From: an uncultured Myxococcales bacterium
GTDB lineage: Bacteria; Myxococcota_A; Polyangia; Polyangiales; Polyangiaceae
Length of the DNA stretch: 46,558 nucleotides
Assembly (NCBI GenBank): GCA_937949945.1
Contig: CALFEQ010000055.1
Location: forward strand, 1-46,558
Direction of reading: 5' to 3'
Shown: positions 1-7,942 of the stretch, piece after piece
Layout of the letters: every line of letters begins with the position of its first letter
Numbering within the stretch: position 1 is the first letter of the stretch
The notes under the pieces: model-generated
What the model saw: the letters and a program-made list of their open reading frames with translations, nothing else
The model's database searches: none
What the model was told of the DNA's origin: nothing
Made by a program: the position numbers and the translations under genes

Positions 1-305
1 CGACGAGGGACAACTCTCCTGTCGCGCCGTGATGGAGCGAAATCCAGGCTCAGTCTTCGGTCATCGAATCGCTTCGAAGCCCCCGCTGAAGGGTCGGCGT
101 CCCGAGCGACCGAGATCGAGGATGTCCCATTCGAGCGTCCGGCAAACGTGGGGCTGCCCGCGTTGCGACAGCTGTGAAGCCCGCATCGACGCTTTCACGC
201 TGAGGACTGAGGACTGAGGACTGAGGACTCACCTCCGGAGAGCTGCAGCCTGGCCCCTGGAGCCCGGAGCCTTGCCACTGAACATTTGTATGGTATCCTC
301 CCCGC
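1..305. other. Left-edge non-coding stretch
   Basis: No convincing gene is visible in the first 305 bases. The open frames crossing it on either strand lack recognisable domains and look like shadows of GC-rich sequence. It holds a tandem 7-bp repeat (TGAGGAC) at 201-228 and, at 257-271, one arm of a near-perfect 15-bp inverted repeat whose other arm lies just after the next gene. The promoter of the radical SAM gene is presumably in the last 50 bases, but I could not pick -35/-10 boxes with confidence. Confidence 0.5.
201..228. repeat. Tandem heptamer repeat, 4 copies of TGAGGAC
   Basis: Four perfect head-to-tail copies of a 7-bp unit lie about 75 bases before the radical SAM gene. The array is outside any gene I can support, so copy-number change would not shift a reading frame. 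No function can be read from it; it could be a simple slippage tract. Confidence 0.8.
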
Positions 306-1340
306 GTGCGCCGCCTGCCCGTTGCGAATCCGCCGAGCCGGTACCAGTCGACGTCGCTCGAGTACGACGACGGCGAGGCGCCGCTCGCCGAGCTCGAGGT
401 GTACGAGGACCAGTCGCGGAGCATCCTCGCGTCGAACGACTCACCGGACGTCGGGTTTCGGTGGAGCGTCAACCCGTATCGAGGCTGCCAGCATGCGTGC
501 AGCTACTGCTACGCGCGACCCACGCACGAGTACCTCTCCTTCGGCGCGGGGACGGACTTCGAGCGGAAGATCGTCGTCAAGCCGCGCGCGCCCGAGCTCC
601 TGCGCGAGAGCTTCGACAAGCCGTCGTGGAAGGGCGAGCTCGTCGTGTTCAGCGGGAACACGGACTGTTACCAGCCGCTCGAGGCGAAGATGCGGCTCAC
701 GCGGGGATGCCTAAAGGTCTGCGCGGAGTACCGAAACCCCGTCGGGATCATCACGAAGTCGCCCGTCATCGAGCGCGACATCGACGTGCTCCAGGAGCTC
801 GCGCGCGTGGCGAGCGTGCGCGTCAGCGTCAGTGTGCCCTTCTGGGAAGCGTCGGTGGCCAAGGCGATGGAGCCGATGGTCACGACGCCGGAGCGACGGA
901 TGAAGATCGTCGAGACGCTCGCGAAGGCCGGCATCCCCGTCGGCGTGAGCGTCTCGCCGATCGTGCCCGGCCTGAACGACGAGCATCTCGGCGACGTGCT
1001 CGAGCGCGCCGCTGCGGCAGGCGCGCGCCACGCCTTCTGGGTCCTGCTCCGGCTTCCGGGTCCGGTGAAGGACGTGTTCGAGCACACGCTGCGCGAGAAG
1101 CTGCCGCTTCGCGCCGAGAAGGTCCTGCGCCGGATGCGCGAGGCGTATGGCGGCAAGCTGTACGACTCGACCTTCATGACGCGCGGCCGCGGAAACGGCG
1201 TCTACGCCGAGACGATCCGCCTGCTGTTCGAGCGCACCGCGAAGCGGCACGGCCTCGTCGCCGACGAGATGGCCCACTACGCCGTGCCCGCCACGTTCCG
1301 CCGACCGTCGAAGGGCAAGCAGATGAGCTTTGGGTTTTGA
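306..1340 (+). CDS. PA0069-family radical SAM protein
   Basis: A 344-residue cytoplasmic protein of the PA0069 radical SAM group (SplB-like radical SAM superfamily). The cluster motif is C61-x3-C65-x2-C68 in the context RGCQHACSYCYAR, which would bind the [4Fe-4S] cluster used to cleave S-adenosylmethionine. The following stretch (GTDFERKIVVKPRAPELL, VFSGNTDCYQPLE and ITKSP) is characteristic of the PA0069 subfamily. The substrate of this subfamily is not known to me; weak similarity to spore photoproduct lyase is the usual basis for annotation. The start is a GTG at 306, which gives the usual family length and begins just before the conserved N-terminal NPPSRY segment. It stands alone and is followed by a gap of about 125 bases before the cytochrome gene. 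Confidence 0.9.
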   Translation: MRRLPVANPPSRYQSTSLEYDDGEAPLAELEVYEDQSRSILASNDSPDVGFRWSVNPYRGCQHACSYCYARPTHEYLSFGAGTDFERKIVVKPRAPELLRESFDKPSWKGELVVFSGNTDCYQPLEAKMRLTRGCLKVCAEYRNPVGIITKSPVIERDIDVLQELARVASVRVSVSVPFWEASVAKAMEPMVTTPERRMKIVETLAKAGIPVGVSVSPIVPGLNDEHLGDVLERAAAAGARHAFWVLLRLPGPVKDVFEHTLREKLPLRAEKVLRRMREAYGGKLYDSTFMTRGRGNGVYAETIRLLFERTAKRHGLVADEMAHYAVPATFRRPSKGKQMSFGF

Positions 1341-1466
1341 GGCTCCAGGCTCCAGAGAAAAGCCTCGAGGCTGGGCTAGAGTCGGCGCGCGCTTCTTGCG
1401 CGCGCATGTGCTGCGGAGCGCGACCCCCTTGCCAGCGTGCGCGACAACGTCCATTGTTTGGGCCCG

Positions 1467-2570
1467 ATGAAGAACGCGACCATCGCCTCCGCGCTCGCCA
1501 TCGCCTTCTTCGTGGGCGCCTGCGAGCAGAAGTCCGAACGTCCGAATCCGACGCAGCGTGAAGCCGTCCCGTCGGCGACGGCTTCGGCCGAGCAGCGCAA
1601 GGTCAACATCGATCCTTCGCAGCTCGCCGTCTTCGCGCAGCTGCCCGCGAAGTTCGAGTCGCCGTCGAACCCGATCACGGACGACAAGGTCGCGCTCGGC
1701 AAGATGCTCTACTTCGAGACGCGCCTCTCGAAGAACCACGATCTGTCGTGCAACTCCTGCCACGACCTCGCCAAGTACGGCGTCGACGGCGAGAAGACGT
1801 CGGAGGGCCACAAGAAGCAGCGCGGCACGCGCAACGCGCCCACGGTCTACAACGCCGCCAACCACGTCGCGCAGTTCTGGGACGCCCGCGAGAAGACGAT
1901 CGAGGATCAGGCGCTCAAGCCCATCACGAACCCGGTGGAGATGGCGCTCAAGGACGAGAAGACCATCGTCACCGTCCTCAAGTCGATCCCGGGCTACGAG
2001 CCGCTCTTCAAGAAGGCCTTCCCCGAGGACAAGGACCCGATCACCACCACGAACGTCGCGAAGGCGATCGGTGCGTTCGAGCGCACGCTCGTGACGCCGT
2101 CGCGCTTCGACAAGTTCCTCGCCGGTGATCAGTCGGCGCTCACCGAGGAGGAGAAGGCGGGGCTCGCCAAGTTCATGGAGGTCGGCTGCCAGACCTGCCA
2201 CCAAGGCGCGAGCGTCGGCGGCGGACAGATCGAGAAGCTCGGCAAGGTGAAGCCGTGGACCCGGTCGACCGACGACGTCGGTCGCATGGAGGTCACGAAG
2301 CAGGAGGTCGACAAGTTCTCCTTCAAGGTGCCGAGCCTCCGCAACATCGAGAAGACGGCGCCCTACTTCCACGACGGCTCGGTCGCGACGCTCGAAGAGG
2401 CGATCAAGCTGATGGCCGAGCACCAGCTCGGCAAGACGCTCTCCGACGACGACGTGAAGTCGATCGCGACGTTCCTCAAGGCGCTCACCGGCGACCTGCC
2501 CGCGGGCATCGGCACGAAGCCGGAGCTCCCGCCGAGCGGCCCCAAGACGCCGAAGCCCGATCCCAACTGA
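1467..2570 (+). CDS. Di-heme cytochrome c peroxidase (CcpA/MauG family) lipoprotein
   Basis: A 367-residue exported lipoprotein that would reduce hydrogen peroxide to water with electrons from small cytochromes c, or act like MauG on another substrate. I chose the ATG at 1467 over an in-frame GTG 30 bases upstream because it begins directly with a signal peptide ending in VGAC (lipid-attachment Cys19). Two c-type heme motifs are present: CNSCH (C94, C97, H98) and CQTCH (C241, C244, H245), in the order and spacing normal for the family. The segments KMLYFETRLSKN, NAPTVYN and VPSLRN are also typical. The tail is Pro/Lys-rich. It appears monocistronic. The family is clear; peroxidase versus MauG-like oxidase activity cannot be decided here. 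Confidence 0.93.
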   Translation: MKNATIASALAIAFFVGACEQKSERPNPTQREAVPSATASAEQRKVNIDPSQLAVFAQLPAKFESPSNPITDDKVALGKMLYFETRLSKNHDLSCNSCHDLAKYGVDGEKTSEGHKKQRGTRNAPTVYNAANHVAQFWDAREKTIEDQALKPITNPVEMALKDEKTIVTVLKSIPGYEPLFKKAFPEDKDPITTTNVAKAIGAFERTLVTPSRFDKFLAGDQSALTEEEKAGLAKFMEVGCQTCHQGASVGGGQIEKLGKVKPWTRSTDDVGRMEVTKQEVDKFSFKVPSLRNIEKTAPYFHDGSVATLEEAIKLMAEHQLGKTLSDDDVKSIATFLKALTGDLPAGIGTKPELPPSGPKTPKPDPN

Positions 2571-3019
2571 CGCGGCTCGCTCCGGCGCTTCGACGGAGGC
2601 CGCCTCCCCGACGTCGCGTGGGTCATTCCACCGACGTCGTGAGGGAGAGCGGCCTTCGCGCTTTCTGGCTCGACGTCAACGTGAGGCGGCGCGCGTAGGC
2701 AGTCGCGCGCGCGAGAACGAGCACGAGCACGAGCCGAATGGCCCGGCCTCGCTCCCCCTCCCTGCCCCCGTGACCTGAGGGGCGACCGATCCAGGGTTAG
2801 AGCGCGGCCTCGCACCGACGTTACCGGCATCTACCCGAAAACACGTAGCTGGTCGGCCGCCCATTCGTACCGACGTTGCGTGCATCTCCTCGAAAGCACG
2901 TGGTATCCGGCGGGCTCGTGGGCTCGTCGCACCGACGTTGCGTGCAACCTCTCGGAAGCACACGGCATTGTCGGGAGCCGGGACGCATGTGGCACCATGT
3001 GTGCTTCGTCGTGGGCGCC
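2571..3019. other. Intergenic region with a three-copy degenerate repeat
   Basis: About 450 bases separate the cytochrome and glycosidase genes. The first 240 bases show only short GC-rich sequence. The right half contains three related 36-base repeats (2810-2962). Long open frames cross this region on both strands, but they owe their length to base composition and encode no recognisable domain. Confidence 0.6.
2810..2962. repeat. Cluster of three degenerate 36-bp direct repeats
   Basis: Copies at 2810-2845, 2865-2900 and 2927-2962 share the core TCGYACCGACGTT followed by a more variable half ending in GAAARCACG. Copies 2 and 3 differ at about five positions and copies 1 and 2 at about six over the last 32 bases. 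The intervals are 19 and 26 bases. In copy 2 the segments CGTGC and GCACG can pair around a 12-base loop; in copy 3 pairing is weaker and in copy 1 it is lost. On the minus strand each copy reads as CFR...ARNVG. The pattern suggests a dispersed, decaying repeat family rather than CRISPR: only three divergent copies, uneven short spacing and no cas genes. Confidence 0.8.
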
Positions 3020-4681
3020 ATGCGGTGGTTGGCGGGTTGGCTCACCGTGCTCGGCGCGGTGGTCGCGTGCGGAGGCGATGGCTCGGGTGCGGGCTCGCCC
3101 TCGCCCGATGCGCCCGAGGGCGAGAGGCCCGGTGTGACGGACGAGACGCCGTCGGAGGAGCGGCCGGGCGCAGGAGACGACGGGCCGATCGGGACTTTCC
3201 CGAAGGGCTTCCTCTTCGGGACCGCGATCGCCGGCTTTCAGGTCGACATGGGGTGCCCGACGATCCCGGCGGACGTCTGCGAGGACCGCAACAGCGACTG
3301 GTACCAGTGGATCACCACGCCGCGCATCCTCGACAACCCGCTCCTCTTCATGTCGAAGCACCCGCCGTCGGCGGGGCCCGGGTTCTACGAGCTCTTCGAA
3401 GAGGACATCGCGCGCGCGGCCGGCAAGGGGCCGGCGCAGCTCGGCAACGATGCGCTCCGCCTGTCGATCGAGTGGAGCCGCATCTTCCCTGGCCCGACTT
3501 GGGACGTGCGGAGCCACGAGTCGCTCAAGGCCATCGCGAACCCGGACGCCCTCGCGTTCTACCACCGCATCTTCGCCGCGATGAAGGCGCGCGGGATGAA
3601 GCCGCTCGTGACGCTCAACCACTACAGCTTGCCGCTGTGGGTTCACGACGGAAACGCGTGCAACGAGAACCTCGACGCGTGCATCGCCGCCGGCAAGGGC
3701 GGGTGGGCCGACCCGAACCGTGCGCGCATCGTCAACGAGATGACCAAGTACGCCGCCTTCGTGGCGACGGAGTTCGGCGGCGAGGTCGATCGCTGGGCGA
3801 CGCTGAACGAGCCGTTCTCCGCCGTCGTCTTCCCTGGGTACCTGCTCTCGACGCCGATGCGCTCGAACCCACCGGGGCTGTCCGGTCCGTGGGCGAGGAT
3901 CGACGCGGCCAAGACGGCGGCCACGGCGATGATCGAGGCGCACGCACGGATGTACGACGCCGTGAAGGCGTTCGACAGGGTCGACGCCGACGGCGACGGC
4001 ACGAGCGCCGAGGTCGGGATCGTCTACGCGTTCTCCGAGATCCAGCCCGCCAGCGACTCCGAAGAGGACCGGCTCGCGGCGGAGCACGCCGAGTACGTCT
4101 TCCACGACATGTTCATGGACGGCGTCGTCTTCGGACGCGTCGACGAGAACTGGGACCGAGGGCCCGGCAAGGCGCGGGTGCGACCGGAGATCGCCGATCG
4201 CGTCGACTTCATCGGCGTGAACTACTACTTCCGCTTCACCGCGAGGCCGGGCTCGCTGCCGATCGGGTTCGTCTCGCCGTTCCTCGACTTCGATCCTCTC
4301 GCGCCTCTCGAGTCGGTCCCGCGCGGCATCTACCCGACGCTGATGCGCGTCGCACGCAGGTACGGGAAGCCCATCTACGTCACCGAGACGGGCACGACGC
4401 ACGAGGACGAGGCGCGCGGCGCAGCATGGATCGTGCAGACGCTCTCGGAGGTGCGGCGCGCCATCGCCGACGGCGCGGACGTGCGCGGCTACTTCGCGTG
4501 GTCGCTCATGGACAACTACGAGTGGAACCACGGCATGGACATGCGCTTCGGTCTGTACGCCGTGCATCCCGAGACGAAGGCCCGCGCGCTACGCGACGCC
4601 GGCGAGGTCTTCGCCGAGATCGTGCGTACGCGCGACGTCTCCGCCGACCTCGAGAAGAAGTACGCCGACCACTTCCAGTAG
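3020..4681 (+). CDS. GH1-family glycosidase (beta-glucosidase-like) lipoprotein
   Basis: A 553-residue lipoprotein with a glycoside hydrolase family 1 TIM barrel, expected to release glucosyl or related residues from beta-glycosides by a retaining mechanism at the cell surface or in the periplasm. The ATG at 3020 begins a signal peptide ending VVAC (Cys17); the open frame extends further upstream only through the repeat region. Barrel start is GFLFGTAIAGFQ near residue 64. The acid/base glutamate is E264 in TLNEPF and the nucleophile is E456 in VTETG (usual form TENG). A DADGDGT segment near residue 318 looks like a calcium-binding loop inserted in the barrel. Most GH1 enzymes are cytoplasmic, so a lipid-anchored one is less common. 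The real substrate is unknown. Confidence 0.9.
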   Translation: MRWLAGWLTVLGAVVACGGDGSGAGSPSPDAPEGERPGVTDETPSEERPGAGDDGPIGTFPKGFLFGTAIAGFQVDMGCPTIPADVCEDRNSDWYQWITTPRILDNPLLFMSKHPPSAGPGFYELFEEDIARAAGKGPAQLGNDALRLSIEWSRIFPGPTWDVRSHESLKAIANPDALAFYHRIFAAMKARGMKPLVTLNHYSLPLWVHDGNACNENLDACIAAGKGGWADPNRARIVNEMTKYAAFVATEFGGEVDRWATLNEPFSAVVFPGYLLSTPMRSNPPGLSGPWARIDAAKTAATAMIEAHARMYDAVKAFDRVDADGDGTSAEVGIVYAFSEIQPASDSEEDRLAAEHAEYVFHDMFMDGVVFGRVDENWDRGPGKARVRPEIADRVDFIGVNYYFRFTARPGSLPIGFVSPFLDFDPLAPLESVPRGIYPTLMRVARRYGKPIYVTETGTTHEDEARGAAWIVQTLSEVRRAIADGADVRGYFAWSLMDNYEWNHGMDMRFGLYAVHPETKARALRDAGEVFAEIVRTRDVSADLEKKYADHFQ

Positions 4682-4779
4682 CCGGCGCTCGCCGGCCGCC
4701 GCCGGCCGTTCGCCGCCTCGAGGACGAGCTCGAGCGAGACCCGTTGGCGCACGGCGCGGAGCTCGAACGTCGCTCGGCG

Positions 4780-4799
4780 CGTCGGGCGAGCGCCCGACG
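4780..4799. other. 20-bp perfect palindrome 26 bases before the metallopeptidase start
   Basis: CGTCGGGCG and CGCCCGACG flank a 2-base centre, so RNA could form a stem of about 8 pairs with a 4-base loop. It lies between the GH1 gene and the metallopeptidase gene. There is no U tract after it, so it may be a terminator for the upstream gene, a 5' UTR structure or an operator; the sequence does not decide. Confidence 0.45.
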
Positions 4800-4824
4800 T
4801 CGACTGCTGCTAAGTTGCGCGCCC

Positions 4825-6801
4825 ATGCGATGGCGATCGCTGCTGACCCTGACCGCTCTGGCGCTCGTGGTCGGCGCGGGGGGTCCGACCGCGATCGCGG
4901 GACCGCCCGCGACCACCCCGAGCGCGCCCGACGTGCCGATGCTCGAGCACGCCGACGAGGTCGCGAGCTACACGCTCCGGGCGAAGCTCGATCCGGCCAA
5001 GCACACGGTGCACGGCGAAGGCACCATCGTCTGGAAGAACGCGAGCAAGAGGTCCGTCCAGGAGCTCTGGATGCACCTCTACCTCAACGCCTTCAAGAAT
5101 CAGAGCTCGGCGTTCATGCGTGCCCCGATCGGCGGATTCCGCGGCGGCAGCGTCCCGGCCGACTGGGGCACGATCGATCTGAAGAAGCTCGTGCTCGTCG
5201 ACGGAGAGCAGCGGCACGACCTGCTCGCCACGATCGAGCTCCGCCGACCGGGCGATCAGGACGAGACCGACGCGCGGGTCCCCCTGCCCCGAGACGTGCA
5301 GCCGGGCGAGTCGATCACGCTCGAGGTCGAGTGGGAGGACAAGCTGCCGGCGGTCGTCGCGCGGACGGGCTACGACGGGACGTTCCACATGGTCGCGCAG
5401 TGGTTCCCCAAGATCGCGCGGCTCGAAGAGGACGGATCGTGGGCCCACTTCCCGTTCCACCGCCTCGGCGAGTTCTACGCCGACTTCGGACGCTACGACG
5501 TCACGATCGACGTCCCGTCGGGGTTCGTCGTCGGTGCGACGGGACAGGTCGTCGAGACGCGCGAGGAGAACGGCCGGCACATCGAGCGACGCGTCCAAGC
5601 GGACGTCCACGACTTCGCATGGACCGCGTGGGATCGGTTCCGCGTTCGCAAGGAGACGATCGAAGGCGTCGAGGTCACCGTCCTCGCACCGCCCGGCTAC
5701 GACGATCTCGTCGAGCGCCAGCTCGAGACGATCCGTTTCGCGCTCCCTCACTACGGCGCGCGCTACGGCAAGTATCCCTACCCGGTCCTCACGCTCGTCC
5801 ATCCGCCCGCGACGGCGCCCGAGGCAGGCGGCATGGAGTACCCGACGCTGATCACCACCGGCCAGCCCTCGTGGCTTCCGCGCGGGGTCCACAGCGTCGA
5901 GGCCGTCACGATCCACGAGTTCGGGCACCAGTACTTCTACGGCCTCTGCGCCTCGAACGAGGACGCCTGGCCCTTCCTCGACGAAGGGCTCAACTCGTAC
6001 GCCGAGGCCGAGGCGATGGCGGCGTGGAAGGGCAAGGGCTCCGGGCTCGACTTCGCCGGCATCCGCGTCGAGGAGACCGCTGCGCACGCGCTGCGCGCGC
6101 GGCTCCACGGACACGACGAGAAGATCGCGCAGGGCGCCGGATCGTTCGCCACCGGCGCGGCGTACGGCGCGCTCGTCTACAGCAGGACGGCGACCATCCT
6201 CGAGACGCTCGCGCGCGTCTACGGCAAGGAGAAGATGGACCGCGCGCTCGGCGTCTACGCGCGCCGGTTCCGCTTCCGCCACCCGACGCCCAACGACCTC
6301 ATCGAGACGATCAAGGCCGAGATCGGAGCCGAGGCGGCGGAGAACCTCCGGACCGCGCTCTTCGAGAAGGGCTGGGTCGACTACGCGATCGTCCAGACGA
6401 GCTCGCACGCGTCGCACGGCCCGGCGGGCATCTTCGATCGCGACGGTCAGCGCGAGACCGTCTCGCGCGACAAGACGCGAAACGCGAACCGCTACGACGG
6501 CTACGTCCTCGTCGTGCGCCGCGGCACCTTGCGCTTCCCCGTCGAGATCGAGCTCGTCGCCGTGGACGGATCGCGGTCGCGCACGAGATGGGACGGCGCC
6601 GGCGAGACCTTCCGCGTCCCCTACTCCGGCACCTCGCCGCTCCGCGCCGCCGTCGTCGACCCGGACGAGCGCATCCTGCTCGACGACGATCCACACAACG
6701 ACTTCGCGACCGTGCCGGGGCACTCGAAGGCGGGCGCACCGCGCGTCCTCGAGCGAGCCACCTACTGGGCAGCGGCGCTCCTCGGAGGGCTGACCCCGTG
6801 A
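4825..6801 (+). CDS. M1-family (gluzincin) metallopeptidase, exported
   Basis: A 658-residue zinc peptidase related to M1 aminopeptidases. The ATG at 4825 starts a classical signal peptide (ALALVVGAGG core, cleavage probably near AIAG), so the enzyme should be periplasmic or secreted. The zinc site is complete: H364-E365-x2-H368 (HEFGH) with E387 exactly 18 residues on in FLDEGLNSYAE. The substrate-binding GxMEN motif of M1 aminopeptidases appears as GGMEYPT, so specificity may differ from classical aminopeptidases. The N-terminal beta domain starts near residue 40. The stop codon overlaps the next gene start (GTGA), indicating translational coupling to the membrane protein that follows. Confidence 0.9.
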   Translation: MRWRSLLTLTALALVVGAGGPTAIAGPPATTPSAPDVPMLEHADEVASYTLRAKLDPAKHTVHGEGTIVWKNASKRSVQELWMHLYLNAFKNQSSAFMRAPIGGFRGGSVPADWGTIDLKKLVLVDGEQRHDLLATIELRRPGDQDETDARVPLPRDVQPGESITLEVEWEDKLPAVVARTGYDGTFHMVAQWFPKIARLEEDGSWAHFPFHRLGEFYADFGRYDVTIDVPSGFVVGATGQVVETREENGRHIERRVQADVHDFAWTAWDRFRVRKETIEGVEVTVLAPPGYDDLVERQLETIRFALPHYGARYGKYPYPVLTLVHPPATAPEAGGMEYPTLITTGQPSWLPRGVHSVEAVTIHEFGHQYFYGLCASNEDAWPFLDEGLNSYAEAEAMAAWKGKGSGLDFAGIRVEETAAHALRARLHGHDEKIAQGAGSFATGAAYGALVYSRTATILETLARVYGKEKMDRALGVYARRFRFRHPTPNDLIETIKAEIGAEAAENLRTALFEKGWVDYAIVQTSSHASHGPAGIFDRDGQRETVSRDKTRNANRYDGYVLVVRRGTLRFPVEIELVAVDGSRSRTRWDGAGETFRVPYSGTSPLRAAVVDPDERILLDDDPHNDFATVPGHSKAGAPRVLERATYWAAALLGGLTP

Positions 6802-7901
6802 CGACGCTTACCGACGACACGGCTACGACGCCCGACGCAGAGGCGGCCCCCGACGCAGCGGCCACGCCCGACGCAGAGGCGAGGTCCGACGCAGCGGCGA
6901 GCCCCGACGCAGAGGCGAAGTCCGACGCAGAGGCGAAGCCCGCCACGCCCGCGCTGCTCGACACCGTTCTGAAGGGACCCGACGAGGCGGCGGACGACGA
7001 GCCGCCCCACGCCCTCGAGCCCCGCGCGATCCGCGCGCGGCGTCGCCCTCGCGCGGTGCTGCTCCTCTGGGCGTGGGAGCTCGCCGGCGCGTTCGTCATC
7101 GCCACGCCGGTCTACGCGTGGGCACGTCGCGTCTGGGGCACCCATCCCGACGGGGACGCGGTCCTCTTCGAGCCCGGCGGGCACGCGCTGCTCTCGTGGC
7201 TCGCCGGCGGCGATTCTGCCCTCGCGATCGTGACGTCGACGAGCTTCGTCGCTTTCGCGACCTTCCGCCTCCTCGGCGTGATCGTCACGGGCACCGTCGT
7301 CGCGATGCTCGCGACCGGCAGAGGGGAGCGCGACCTTCCGGTGCGCGCGTCCGCGGCGCTCCGGACGGGGATCGAGGCGTTCTTTCCTCTGGGCGGCGTC
7401 GGCGCGGTCGCGAGCATCGTCCAGGCCGTCGTCGTGGGCATCGGCTTCTTCGCGTCGTCGAGCGTCGAGGCCTGGGCGACGCCGCGATTCGGCGACGCCC
7501 GTGCGTTCACGGCGCGCGTCGTGGCGCTCGTCCTCTTCCTCGCCGTCGCGGCGATCACCGGGATCGTCGCCGACCTCGCCAGGGTGGCCGTCGCGCGCGA
7601 CATCGCGATCGGGTCACGCTCGAAGTCGACGCTCCGTCACATCGCGGACGGCATCGGCACCGGCATTCGCGCCGCCCGCGCATGCCTCGGCAGAGCGACG
7701 CTCGCGTGGAGCTGGCGCTCGGCCGCGTCGCTCGCGCTCCTCTGGATCGGCGCCGCCGCGAGCGACCTCGTCGGAGCACGCGGAGGTGCCGTGCTCTTCG
7801 CGCTGTTCCTCTTCCACCAGCTCGTCCTTCTGGTGCGCGCCGGCCTGCGCGTGTCGTGGCTCGCGAACGCGCTGCGCCTCGTGCTGCGCACGGAGCGCTG
7901 A
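6798..7901 (+). CDS. Polytopic membrane protein with N-terminal hexapeptide repeat; unknown function
   Basis: A 367-residue protein I do not recognise. Its GTG start overlaps the stop of the metallopeptidase gene. Residues 12-47 are six tandem hexapeptides of the form (P/S)DA(E/A)A-x, an acidic disordered head. After a basic RARRRPRA segment near residue 78 come about five or six hydrophobic stretches (near residues 84-100, 135-175, 195-225, 233-260, 295-315, 320-340), so it is an inner-membrane protein with a cytoplasmic N-terminus by the positive-inside rule. Coupling to the peptidase suggests a joint function in the envelope, but nothing in the sequence defines it. Confidence 0.75.
   Translation: MTTLTDDTATTPDAEAAPDAAATPDAEARSDAAASPDAEAKSDAEAKPATPALLDTVLKGPDEAADDEPPHALEPRAIRARRRPRAVLLLWAWELAGAFVIATPVYAWARRVWGTHPDGDAVLFEPGGHALLSWLAGGDSALAIVTSTSFVAFATFRLLGVIVTGTVVAMLATGRGERDLPVRASAALRTGIEAFFPLGGVGAVASIVQAVVVGIGFFASSSVEAWATPRFGDARAFTARVVALVLFLAVAAITGIVADLARVAVARDIAIGSRSKSTLRHIADGIGTGIRAARACLGRATLAWSWRSAASLALLWIGAAASDLVGARGGAVLFALFLFHQLVLLVRAGLRVSWLANALRLVLRTER
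6831..6938. repeat. In-frame 18-bp tandem repeat, six units
   Basis: The units encode (P/S)DA(E/A)A-x and share the core CCGACGCAG. They lie inside the N-terminus of the membrane protein gene; gain or loss of units would keep the frame. Confidence 0.8.
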
Positions 7902-7906
7902 GCGCC

Positions 7907-7940
7907 CGTCGGGCCGCGGCACCTCCGCGGCCCGGCGACG
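7907..7940. terminator. Strong GC hairpin between convergent genes
   Basis: GGGCCGCGG (7911-7919) pairs perfectly with CCGCGGCCC (7925-7933) over a 5-base loop, and CGTC/GACG extends the stem beyond a 3-base bulge. It sits in the 41-base gap between the membrane protein gene and the glgA gene, which converge. No T tract follows on either strand, so it is at best an atypical bidirectional terminator. Confidence 0.55.
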
Positions 7941-7942
7941 GC

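Noticed and set aside
2810..2962. CRISPR array candidate
   Set aside because: Only three copies, 5-6 mismatches between them, uneven 19 and 26 base intervals and no cas genes in the window.
2938..4824. In-frame N-terminal extension of the metallopeptidase
   Set aside because: The frame is open upstream only because of GC bias and runs antiparallel in meaning to the GH1 gene; the real start has a signal peptide at 4825.
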